A DNA stretch of 11,395 nucleotides from Eubacterium sp. GTDB taxonomy: Bacteria > Bacillota > Clostridia > Lachnospirales > CAG-274. Made by a program: the position numbers and the translations under genes. The stretch lies in assembly GCA_020859645.1 (NCBI GenBank), contig JAJBVU010000113.1:1-11395 (forward strand). The letters run 5' to 3'. Of the stretch, positions 5,850 to 11,395 are shown one piece after another (the first letter of the stretch is position 1; the number at the start of each line of letters is the position of its first letter). Below the pieces are notes generated by a model that was not told the origin of the DNA, did not search any database, and was given only the letters and a program-made list of their open reading frames with translations.

Positions 5850-6295
5850 TATTTAATCACCTCGGCATTTCCCCCTGCAGCTTCGATTTTTTCTTTCGCA
5901 GATGCGCTGTAGAAATTAACCTTTACATTAAGCTTCTTTGTCAGCTCACCGTTTCCCAAAATCTTTACGCCGTCTTTGGGATGACTTACAAGTCCTTTAG
6001 ACTGTAAGGCAGCAATATCAACAACAGCTCCGTCATCAAATACTTCATTAAGAAGAGATACGTTAAGAGCTACGATGTCTTTAGTGTTAATACACTTAAA
6101 GCCCCTCTTGGGTATTCTTCTGTAAAGAGGCATCTGACCGCCTTCGAAGCCCGGTCTTACACCGCCGCCCGAACGAGCCTTCTGACCTTTGTGACCCTTG
6201 CCGGCTGTTTTGCCGTTGCCTGAGCCATGACCTCTGCCTCTTCTGAAATTGTCTGTATTTGAACCTGAAGCGGGTTTCAATTCACCTAACTTCAT
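5849..6295 (-). CDS. rplO: 50S ribosomal protein L15
   Basis: L15 is a late-assembling 23S rRNA binder with a long basic N-terminal arm. The 148-aa protein starts MKLGELKPASGS and has the glycine/arginine-rich arm (RRGRGHGSGNGKTAGKGHKG, 19-38), the GGVRPGFEGGQMPLYRRIPKRGF block (44-66) and a globular C-terminal half. GGAGG lies 9 bases before the ATG. It is between rpmD and secY, the normal spc order, and its stop codon shares one base with the secY start. Confidence 0.99.
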   Translation of the reverse strand: MKLGELKPASGSNTDNFRRGRGHGSGNGKTAGKGHKGQKARSGGGVRPGFEGGQMPLYRRIPKRGFKCINTKDIVALNVSLLNEVFDDGAVVDIAALQSKGLVSHPKDGVKILGNGELTKKLNVKVNFYSASAKEKIEAAGGNAEVIK

Positions 6296-6316
6296 TAAAA
6301 TACACCTCCTTCTTTA

Positions 6317-6493
6317 TTAGCCTTCTGTTACCTTCAAAAGATAAGATACCTGCTTAATCATACCTCTGACTGCAGCGTTGTCTTCAAACTCGTTTGTAGC
6401 GTGCATCTTTTTAAGACCGAGCGCTTCAACAGTCTTTCTGTGTTTGGGAATTGCGCCGATAGGTGATTTTACAAGTTCAACTTTAATCTTCAT
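6317..6493 (-). CDS. rpmD: 50S ribosomal protein L30
   Basis: L30 is a small single-domain protein of the large subunit. Translating the minus strand from ATG 6491-6493 gives 58 aa starting MKIKVELVKSPIGAIPKHRK and ending VSYLLKVTEG. The SPIGxxxxHRKTVEALGL pattern (10-27) is the family signature and the length is typical. Its SD is fused to the end of rpsE: the rpsE stop TAA runs directly into GGAGG (TAAGGAGG), 8 bases before the ATG. This gene is short and easily missed. Confidence 0.98.
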   Translation of the reverse strand: MKIKVELVKSPIGAIPKHRKTVEALGLKKMHATNEFEDNAAVRGMIKQVSYLLKVTEG

Positions 6494-6506
6494 TTTAAAA
6501 TCCTCC

Positions 6507-7013
6507 TTAGCCCAAAATTTCCTCTACGGTTTTGCCTCTGAGTCTTGCAACTGTCTCGGGAGTAGTAGCTGACTTAAGACCTTCAATAACAGCGTTGCAA
6601 ACGTTCTGCTTATTGTTTGAGCCCAAAGACTTTGTTCTTACGTTCTTAATTCCCGCAAGCTCCATAACCGCACGTGCAGGACCGCCTGCGATGATACCTG
6701 TACCCTGAGGAGCAGGCTTTATAAGAACCTTGGCTCCGCCGAAGGTTGCCAAAACTTCATGATAAAGGCTGTCGTCTTCATTTCTTTCGATATAGATGAG
6801 GTGCTTCATAGCGTCCTCTTTTCCCTTTCTTATAGCTTCGGGAATTTCCTTTGCCTTGCCTAAGCCTACGCCGACGTGACCCTGTTCGTCACCTACAACC
6901 ATAAGAGCCGTAAATCTCATATTACGTCCGCCCTTAACAGTCTTTGTAACTCTCTTAATTGTTACAAGTGTGTCCTTGAGGTCAAGCGCAGCTGCGTCAA
7001 TTTTCTTATTCAA
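6507..7013 (-). CDS. rpsE: 30S ribosomal protein S5 (TTG start)
   Basis: S5 sits at the 30S neck and mRNA entry and affects decoding accuracy. The 168-aa protein has the N-terminal double-stranded RNA-binding-like domain (about 14-78), the VKGGRNMRFTAL loop (26-36), where spectinomycin-resistance changes map in other bacteria, and the C-terminal S5 domain with GTGIIAGGPARAVMELAG (104-121) and the SLGSNNKQNV motif (129-138). The start is TTG at 7011-7013, with GGAGG 7 bases upstream; the next in-frame ATG (M32) would cut off conserved residues. It lies 15 bases after rplR and leads straight into rpmD. Confidence 0.97.
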   Translation of the reverse strand: MNKKIDAAALDLKDTLVTIKRVTKTVKGGRNMRFTALMVVGDEQGHVGVGLGKAKEIPEAIRKGKEDAMKHLIYIERNEDDSLYHEVLATFGGAKVLIKPAPQGTGIIAGGPARAVMELAGIKNVRTKSLGSNNKQNVCNAVIEGLKSATTPETVARLRGKTVEEILG

Positions 7014-7028
7014 AACTTTCCCTCCTCA

Positions 7029-7397
7029 TCAGAACTTTAAGCCTGCTTCTCTTGCGGCGTCTGCCAGAGCCTTGATTTTTCCGTGATAGATAAAACCGCC
7101 TCTGTCGAAAACAACTGTGTCGATGCCCTTGTCAAGAGCCTTCTTAGCAACAGCTGTTCCCACTGCCTTAGCTGCTTCAACATCGTTTGTATGAGCAAGA
7201 GATGTTTTAATCTCTGCTTCCATAGTAGAAGCTGCAACAAGAGTGTTTCCTACTGTGTCGTCTATAATCTGTGCATAAATATGCATATTAGATCTGAATA
7301 CTGCAAGTCTGGGAGTTTCGGGCGTTCCTGAAATTTTATTACGGATTCTCTGGTGCCTTTTAACCCTTGCAGTTTTACGATTCTGCTTGGAAATCAT
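7029..7397 (-). CDS. rplR: 50S ribosomal protein L18
   Basis: L18 binds 5S rRNA and helps attach it to the 50S subunit together with L5. The 122-aa protein has a basic N-terminal arm (KQNRKTARVKRHQRIRNKI, 4-22), the family segment PRLAVFRSNMHIYAQIID (29-46), and the C-terminal block FDRGGFIYHGKIKALADAAREAGLKF. AAAGGAG lies 9 bases before the ATG. The rplF-rplR gap is 36 bases and rpsE follows 15 bases after its stop codon, all in standard spc order. Confidence 0.99.
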   Translation of the reverse strand: MISKQNRKTARVKRHQRIRNKISGTPETPRLAVFRSNMHIYAQIIDDTVGNTLVAASTMEAEIKTSLAHTNDVEAAKAVGTAVAKKALDKGIDTVVFDRGGFIYHGKIKALADAAREAGLKF

Positions 7398-7433
7398 AAA
7401 ATTTCACTCCTTTATAAAATATTCTCTTAATGA

Positions 7434-7973
7434 TTATTTACCTGCTTTGCCGACCTTGCGTCTGATATATTCATAATCATACTTAATGCCCTTGCCCTTA
7501 TAAGGTTCGGGAGGACGCTTTGTTCTGATTTCGGCTGCATACTGACCGACCTTTTCTTTATCGATGCCCTCAACAGTAATCTTGTTGGAGCCGTCTAAAG
7601 TAGTGGTTATACCCTCGGGGTCAATCATTTCAACAGGATGAGAATATCCCAAAGTGAGAGTAAGCTTGTTTCCCGACTTAGCAGCTCTGTAGCCTACGCC
7701 GTTAATTTCGAGAACCTTCTTATAGCCTTCAGTAACGCCTACAACCATATTGTGGATGAGGGTTCTTGTAAGACCGTGAAGAGATTTATATTTCTTAAGA
7801 TCGTTGGGTCTTTCAACAACAATCTGACCTGCTTCAACCTTTATAGCCATATCTGCCTGAAATGTTCTGGTAAGAGTACCCTTGGGGCCCTTTACTGTAA
7901 GAACATTGCCTTCGTCAAGCTTTACCTCAACCCCTGCAGGAATGACTACCGGAAGCTTTCCTATTCTTGACAT
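7434..7973 (-). CDS. rplF: 50S ribosomal protein L6
   Basis: L6 lies near the factor-binding region and sarcin-ricin loop of the 50S subunit. The 179-aa protein has the two repeated alpha/beta domains of the family: the N-terminal one starts MSRIGKLPVVIPAGVEV, and the second ends with the signature RTKRPPEPYKGKGIKY (150-165) that contacts 23S rRNA. Length and both domains are normal. GGAGG lies 9 bases upstream of the ATG. It follows rpsH by 17 bases. Confidence 0.99.
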   Translation of the reverse strand: MSRIGKLPVVIPAGVEVKLDEGNVLTVKGPKGTLTRTFQADMAIKVEAGQIVVERPNDLKKYKSLHGLTRTLIHNMVVGVTEGYKKVLEINGVGYRAAKSGNKLTLTLGYSHPVEMIDPEGITTTLDGSNKITVEGIDKEKVGQYAAEIRTKRPPEPYKGKGIKYDYEYIRRKVGKAGK

Positions 7974-7990
7974 TTATTCGCACCTCCTGC

Positions 7991-8392
7991 TTACCATACA
8001 TAGGCGATTACTTCGCCGCCCACGCCGAGCTTTCTGGCTTCTTTATCAGTTATAACGCCTTTGTTTGTAGAAACAATGGCAATTCCCAAACCGTTTAAAA
8101 CTCTTGGGAGCTTGTCGGCGGGAGCATATATTCTAAGGCCCGGCTTAGAAATACGCTTAATGCCTGAGATAACCTTTTCGTTTTTGTCAACGCCGTATTT
8201 AAGAGTAATCTTCATAGTCTTTTTAACGCCGTCTTCAATAACTTCATAACCTTTTATATAACCTTCGTTAGTAAGAATGTCGGCAATAGCCATTTTAATC
8301 TTAGAAGAAGGTACGTCTACCGTATTGCGCTTTGCAGTATTTGCATTTCTTATTCTTGTAAGCATATCTGCGATAGGATCGCTCATTGACAT
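7991..8392 (-). CDS. rpsH: 30S ribosomal protein S8
   Basis: S8 is a primary 16S rRNA binder of the 30S body; in E. coli it is also the repressor of the spc operon. The 133-aa protein starts MSMSDPIADMLTRIRNA and ends GVITDKEARKLGVGGEVIAYVW, with the conserved STNKG motif before it. Two ATGs are possible, 8390-8392 and 8384-8386. The GGAGG at 8401-8405 is 8 bases from the first and 14 from the second, which favours the first. S8-type control of this operon cannot be judged: no clear S8-binding mimic was identified. Confidence 0.98.
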   Translation of the reverse strand: MSMSDPIADMLTRIRNANTAKRNTVDVPSSKIKMAIADILTNEGYIKGYEVIEDGVKKTMKITLKYGVDKNEKVISGIKRISKPGLRIYAPADKLPRVLNGLGIAIVSTNKGVITDKEARKLGVGGEVIAYVW

Positions 8393-8416
8393 CTAAAAAA
8401 CCTCCTTTAAAAATTA

Positions 8417-8602
8417 TTACCAGCTTGCCTTTTTAACTCCGGGAATCTGACCCTTATAAGCCAGCTCACGGAAGCAGATACGGCAGATACCGAATTTACG
8501 AAGAACTGAGTGAGGTCTTCCGCAAATTCTGCATCTTGTATAGCTCTGAGATGAAAAACGAGCCTTGCGAGCCTGCTTTAATTTCAGTGATGTTTTAGCC
8601 AT
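8417..8602 (-). CDS. rpsN: 30S ribosomal protein S14, short zinc type (type Z)
   Basis: S14 is in the 30S head. This is the short 61-aa version, with the zinc ligands C24, C27, C40 and C43 (CRIC...CRIC) and the C-terminal GQIPGVKKASW motif. The type in E. coli is about 100 aa and lacks the cysteines. Gram-positive bacteria usually carry this form in the spc operon, sometimes with a zinc-free paralogue elsewhere under zinc control. GGGAGG lies 8 bases upstream of the ATG, between rplE and rpsH. Confidence 0.99.
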   Translation of the reverse strand: MAKTSLKLKQARKARFSSQSYTRCRICGRPHSVLRKFGICRICFRELAYKGQIPGVKKASW

Positions 8603-8618
8603 TATGTTTCCCTCCCAA

Positions 8619-9158
8619 TCACTTTCTGAACGGCATACCGAAAAGTCTTAAAAGCTCTCTTGCTTCCTCATCGGTTCTAGCCGTTGTAACAAAAACTATA
8701 TCCATACCTCTGATTTTATCGATCTTATCATATTCAATCTCGGGGAACATAATCTGTTCTTTAAGGCCTAAGGTATAGTTTCCTCTGCCGTCGAAGCTGT
8801 CAGCGCTTACGCCTCTGAAGTCTCTTACACGGGGAAGAGAAATGTTTATAAGTCTGTTGGCAAAGCTGTACATCTTGTCGCCTCTTAATGTAACCTTGCA
8901 GCCGATAGGAACGCCTGCACGAAGCTTGAAGTTAGCGATAGACTTTCTTGCCTTAGTAATGATAGGCTTCTGACCGGAGATCTTCTCCATATCACCACAG
9001 GCATTGTCAACAACCTTTGCGTTTTCCTTACCTTCGCCTACGCCCATATTGATGACGATTTTCTCAATCTTAGGGCACTGTAATTTATTTTTATATGAAA
9101 ACTTCTGCATCATAGCGTCAACTATCTGAGTTTCATAATATTGCTTCAGTTCATTCAC
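8619..9158 (-). CDS. rplE: 50S ribosomal protein L5 (GTG start)
   Basis: L5 binds 5S rRNA and forms an intersubunit bridge with S13. The 179-aa protein has KIEKIVINMGVGEGKENAKV (30-49), the ITKARKSIANFKLRAG segment, GCKVTLRGDKMY and a C-terminal TTARTDEEARELLRLFGMPF block, all family hallmarks. The start is GTG (9156-9158) with GGGAGG 8 bases upstream; the nearby ATG in another frame stops after two codons. The N-terminus MNELKQYYETQIVDAMMQKF aligns with the normal L5 start, so the length is full. Confidence 0.98.
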   Translation of the reverse strand: MNELKQYYETQIVDAMMQKFSYKNKLQCPKIEKIVINMGVGEGKENAKVVDNACGDMEKISGQKPIITKARKSIANFKLRAGVPIGCKVTLRGDKMYSFANRLINISLPRVRDFRGVSADSFDGRGNYTLGLKEQIMFPEIEYDKIDKIRGMDIVFVTTARTDEEARELLRLFGMPFRK

Positions 9159-9177
9159 TTAAACTGCCTCCCTTCGA

Positions 9178-9501
9178 TTAATCGATTTCTTCACCGCTGG
9201 GTCTTGCAATTCTTGTCTTAACAGTCTTGTTCTTGCCGTCCTCAACAACGGTTTCAACCTTATAGCCAAGTCTTACGCCCTTACCGTCTAAAAGATACAT
9301 TACGTTGGATGCTGAGATAGGAGCTTCCTTCTCGATAATTCCGCCCTGAGTACCTCTGCCGGGTTTCTGGTGCTTAGTAACTTTATTAACGCCTTCTACA
9401 ATAACCTTATTGTTTTTTCTGTCGCAAACCAAGATTTTGCCCTTGCTGCCCTTATCCTTGCCTGCAATAACAACAACCTTGTCGCCTCTTTTTAACTTCA
9501 T
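9178..9501 (-). CDS. rplX: 50S ribosomal protein L24
   Basis: L24 starts 50S assembly by binding the 5' end of 23S rRNA. The 107-aa protein has the KOW motif at the N-terminus (KRGDKVVVIAGKDKGSKGKIL, about 4-24), followed by VEGVNKVTKHQKPG and a lysine-rich SH3-like body. GGAGG is 9 bases from the ATG and is joined directly to the rplN stop codon (TAAGGAGG), so ribosomes leaving rplN can reinitiate. The order rplN-rplX-rplE is standard. Confidence 0.99.
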   Translation of the reverse strand: MKLKRGDKVVVIAGKDKGSKGKILVCDRKNNKVIVEGVNKVTKHQKPGRGTQGGIIEKEAPISASNVMYLLDGKGVRLGYKVETVVEDGKNKTVKTRIARPSGEEID

Positions 9502-9515
9502 TCCGCATGCCCTCC

Positions 9516-9884
9516 TTATAATACCTCGGGTGCAAGAGAAACAATCTTCATAAACTGCTTCTCACGAAGCTCCCTTGCAACGGGCCCGAAAATACGTGTA
9601 CCTCTGGGGTTTTTGTCGTCTTTAATAATAACGGCTGCGTTTTCGTCAAACTTGATATAAGAGCCGTCGGGTCTGTGAGCGCCTTTCTTTGTTCTTACAA
9701 CAACAGCCTTCACAACCTCGCCCTTTTTAACAACGCCGCCGGGTGTTGCGTCTTTAACGGTCGCAACTATAACGTCGCCGATATTTGCATATCTTCTGGT
9801 AGAACCGCCCATAACTCTGATGCACAAAATTTCCTTTGCGCCTGAGTTGTCAGCAACTACCAATCTGCTTTCTTGCTGAATCAT
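9516..9884 (-). CDS. rplN: 50S ribosomal protein L14
   Basis: L14 lies at the subunit interface and helps form bridge B8 with 16S rRNA; it is also the docking site for the silencing factor RsfS in bacteria. The 122-aa length is the family norm. Visible blocks are MIQQESRLVVADNSGAKEILCIRVMGG at the start, KGEVVKAVVVRTKKG in the middle and GTRIFGPVARELREKQFMKIVSLAPEVL at the end. AAAGGAG lies 8 bases before the ATG. No unusual features. Confidence 0.99.
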   Translation of the reverse strand: MIQQESRLVVADNSGAKEILCIRVMGGSTRRYANIGDVIVATVKDATPGGVVKKGEVVKAVVVRTKKGAHRPDGSYIKFDENAAVIIKDDKNPRGTRIFGPVARELREKQFMKIVSLAPEVL

Positions 9885-9931
9885 AGCGTTATCTCCTTTC
9901 GAGTCGGATATAAAACCAATTTAAAGCCAAA

Positions 9932-10186
9932 TTATTTAGCCTTTTCAACTATGCTCACAAGTCTCCATCTCTTGTCTTTAGAGAGAGGTCTTGTTTCCAT
10001 AACCTTAACCTTGTCGCCTATCTTGCACTCGTTGTTTTCATCGTGTGCCTTAAGCTTATAGGTCTTTTTAACAATTTTATTATATAAAGGATGCTTTACA
10101 TTATTTTCAATAGCAACAACAATGGTCTTATCCATCTTATCGCTTGTTACTTTACCTATTCTGACCTTGCGAAGATTTCTTTCCAC
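9932..10186 (-). CDS. rpsQ: 30S ribosomal protein S17 (GTG start)
   Basis: S17 is a primary 16S rRNA binder with an OB fold. From GTG (10184-10186) it is 84 aa starting MERNLRKVRIGKVTSDKMDKT and ending RWRLVSIVEKAK, the usual length and N-terminus. Visible blocks are TIVVAIENNVKHPLYNKIVKKT and GDKVKVMETRPLSKDKRWRL. AGGAGG (10194-10199) lies 7 bases upstream of this GTG. A reading six codons longer from TTG (10204) would contain the SD inside the protein and is rejected. The gene follows rpmC, whose TGA stop lies two bases before that SD. Confidence 0.97.
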   Translation of the reverse strand: MERNLRKVRIGKVTSDKMDKTIVVAIENNVKHPLYNKIVKKTYKLKAHDENNECKIGDKVKVMETRPLSKDKRWRLVSIVEKAK

Positions 10187-10193
10187 TGATTTA

Positions 10194-10199
10194 CCTCCT
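10194..10199 (-). promoter_or_regulatory. SD site that sets the rpsQ GTG start
   Basis: AGGAGG on the minus strand, 7 bases before GTG 10186-10184 and just after the rpmC stop. Its position excludes the longer in-frame TTG start at 10204. Confidence 0.88.
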
Positions 10200-10200
10200 C

Positions 10201-10404
10201 TCAAGCCTTAGCCTTCTGTGTAAGAACAGTATTAATCCTTGCTATATTCTTTTTAACAAGACTTATTCTTGCAGTATTGTTAAGCTGGTTTGTAGCGTTC
10301 TGAAATCTGAGATTAAAAAGTTCTTTCTTGGCATCAACGAGAGCTGCGTTAAGCTCTTCAACTGTCTTGTCATTCAATTCTGCGAGATAATCTTTAATTT
10401 TCAT
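10201..10404 (-). CDS. rpmC: 50S ribosomal protein L29
   Basis: L29 is a small helical protein at the polypeptide exit tunnel, next to L23 and part of the docking site for trigger factor and SRP. The 67-aa protein is nearly all helical: a first helix from about 5-35 (DYLAELNDKTVEELNAALVD onward) with the LFNLRFQNATNQLNNTARI signature (29-47), then a second helix with VKKNIARINTVL. Its 5' end overlaps the 3' end of rplP by 11 bases in a different frame, and its SD (GGAGG, 10411-10415) lies inside the last codons of rplP, 6 bases before the ATG. That arrangement implies translational coupling. Confidence 0.98.
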   Translation of the reverse strand: MKIKDYLAELNDKTVEELNAALVDAKKELFNLRFQNATNQLNNTARISLVKKNIARINTVLTQKAKA

Positions 10405-10825
10405 TGTTTACCTCCAATTCCGCCTTGCTGACAATTTTACACTTAATGGGCAGCTTGTGGATACCGAGACGAAGAGCTTCTTTAGCTGTTTCTTCGCTTA
10501 CACCCGCAATCTCAAACATAACTCTGCCGGGCTTAACAACTGCTACCCAATATTCGGTAGCGCCCTTTCCTGAACCCATTCTTACGCCTGCAGGCTTCTG
10601 AGTAACAGGCTTGTCGGGGAAAATCTTAATCCAAACCTGTCCGCCACGCTTAATATATCTTGTCATAGCAACTCTGGCTGCTTCGATCTGGTTGGACTTG
10701 ATCCAAGCAGGCTCCATAGCAACAATACCGTATTCGCCGTAGCTGATTACGTTGCCTCTTGAAGCCTTTCCTCTCATACGGCCTCTGAACTGCTTACGTC
10801 TTTTAACTCTTTTAGGCATTAACAT
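10394..10825 (-). CDS. rplP: 50S ribosomal protein L16
   Basis: L16 organises the A-site tRNA region and peptidyl transferase centre of the 50S subunit. The 143-aa protein has MLMPKRVKRRKQFRGRMRGK (1-20), IKIFPDKPVTQKPAGVRMGSGKG (61-83) and WVAVVKPGRVMFEIAGVSEE, all conserved. Two ATGs are possible; 10823-10825 is 9 bases from GGAGG and overlaps the rpsC stop as TAATG, while 10817-10819 would be 15 bases away, so I use the first. The 3' end overlaps rpmC by 11 bases. Confidence 0.98.
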   Translation of the reverse strand: MLMPKRVKRRKQFRGRMRGKASRGNVISYGEYGIVAMEPAWIKSNQIEAARVAMTRYIKRGGQVWIKIFPDKPVTQKPAGVRMGSGKGATEYWVAVVKPGRVMFEIAGVSEETAKEALRLGIHKLPIKCKIVSKAELEVNNEN

Positions 10826-11395
10826 TATACAGCGCCTCCGTTCTTCTTAGGTGCGTTCTTCTTTTTGGGGAGAACCTCACCCTTATAAATCCAAACCTTA
10901 ACTCCGATCTTGCCGTAGGTTGTGTTAGCTTCCGCAAAACCGTAGTCAATGTCAGCTCTCAATGTCTGAAGGGGAATAGTACCGTCATGATAAGTTTCGA
11001 TTCTTGCCATTTCTGCTCCGCCAAGTCTGCCTGAACAGGTTGTTTTAATACCCTTAGCGCCGAATCTCATGCTCTTGTTCATAGCCTGCTTCATAGCACG
11101 TCTGAAGGTAACTCTGTTTTCAAGCTGCTTAGCGATGTCCTCAGCTACAAGCTGGCTGTCAAGCTCGGGTCTTTTGATTTCTTCGATGTTGACAACAACC
11201 TTCTTTGTTGTAAGCTTCTGAACGCTTGCAGTAAGCTTCTGAATATTTTCACCCTTAGCGCCGATTACGATACCGGGCTTAGAGGTGTAAACTGTTATTT
11301 TAACTCTGTCGCTGGTTCTTTCTATCTTAATATCCGCAATCTTGTAGTTAGGGTTCTGATTTTTGATAAATTTTCTGATTTTATTGTCCTCTACA
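10825..11395 (-). CDS. rpsC: 30S ribosomal protein S3, N-terminus missing at window edge (partial)
   Basis: S3 is in the 30S head at the mRNA entry channel and contributes to helicase activity. The reading frame is open to the right edge, with its first complete codon at 11392-11394, giving 189 residues. Visible are the KH domain with GIVIGAKGENI (11242-11274), KRPELDSQLVAEDIAKQLE, VTFRRAMKQAMNKSMRFGAKGI and the C-terminal S3 domain with SGRLGGAEMAR, LRADIDYGFAEANTTYGKIGVKVWI. By comparison with E. coli S3 about 35-40 N-terminal residues are cut off by the window. An ATG at 11092-11094 is internal, not the start. Its stop overlaps the rplP start (TAATG). Confidence 0.98.
   Translation of the reverse strand, partial: VEDNKIRKFIKNQNPNYKIADIKIERTSDRVKITVYTSKPGIVIGAKGENIQKLTASVQKLTTKKVVVNIEEIKRPELDSQLVAEDIAKQLENRVTFRRAMKQAMNKSMRFGAKGIKTTCSGRLGGAEMARIETYHDGTIPLQTLRADIDYGFAEANTTYGKIGVKVWIYKGEVLPKKKNAPKKNGGAV

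Noticed and set aside
7037..7240. Leucine-rich 67-aa frame inside rplR
   Set aside because: It is an out-of-frame reading of the L18 gene; the leucine richness comes from shifted codons.
10187..10204. Six-codon N-terminal extension of S17 (TTG start)
   Set aside because: It would contain the SD AGGAGG inside the coding region and overlap the rpmC stop; the GTG start gives the family-standard N-terminus.
11092..11094. ATG as start of a short 89-aa S3-like gene
   Set aside because: The frame is open further upstream to the window edge and encodes the KH domain of S3, so the ATG is internal.
1..11395. CRISPR array, insertion sequence, phage or defence system
   Set aside because: No spaced direct repeats, transposase, integrase or nuclease genes were seen; the whole window is packed with conserved ribosomal operon genes in normal order.

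Overview
The window is a stretch of the conserved S10-spc-alpha ribosomal protein cluster, read entirely from the minus strand. It enters inside rpsC at the right edge (11395) and ends with rplQ and a terminator near the left edge. Gene order along transcription is rpsC (partial), rplP, rpmC, rpsQ, rplN, rplX, rplE, rpsN, rpsH, rplF, rplR, rpsE, rpmD, rplO, secY, adk, a KOW-domain RNA-binding protein gene, infA, rpmJ, rpsM, rpsK, rpsD, rpoA, rplQ. Two genes too short for a long-ORF search, rpmD (L30) and rpmJ (L36), are included. No stretch above 300 bases lacks a gene; the largest gaps are 1-133 and 3099-3220.

Organism: this is a low-to-moderate GC Gram-positive bacterium of the class Clostridia, probably the Ruminococcaceae/Oscillospiraceae side. 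Support comes from the zinc-binding short S14 (61 aa), the Cys4-lid adenylate kinase, rpsD placed inside the alpha operon, the small L14e-like KOW gene before infA, strong AGGAGG Shine-Dalgarno (SD) sites before nearly every gene, and a long insertion in L17. The family-level assignment is an inference from memory, not a search.

Layout: 10186-11395 and on to about 6300 carries the end of the S10 operon and the spc operon, with very tight packing (TAATG stop/start overlaps, stop codons running straight into SD sites, and one 11-base gene overlap). 3604-5849 holds secY, adk and the KOW gene; the map gene usual after adk is not there. 697-3570 holds infA, rpmJ and the alpha operon. Together these genes supply about twenty ribosomal proteins, the protein-export channel, the RNA polymerase alpha subunit, an initiation factor and the AMP/ADP-balancing kinase. 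No start promoter is visible, so the main promoter must lie upstream of the window.

This is a core housekeeping locus and I see no mobile element, CRISPR array, defence system or new multi-gene system in it. The points worth a second look are: start codon corrections (infA TTG, rpsQ GTG, adk internal ATG, each set by SD position), a roughly 50-residue basic insertion in L17, the missing map gene, a structured 122-base leader before rpsM that could be an S4 control site, and a possible start of a further gene at the extreme left edge.
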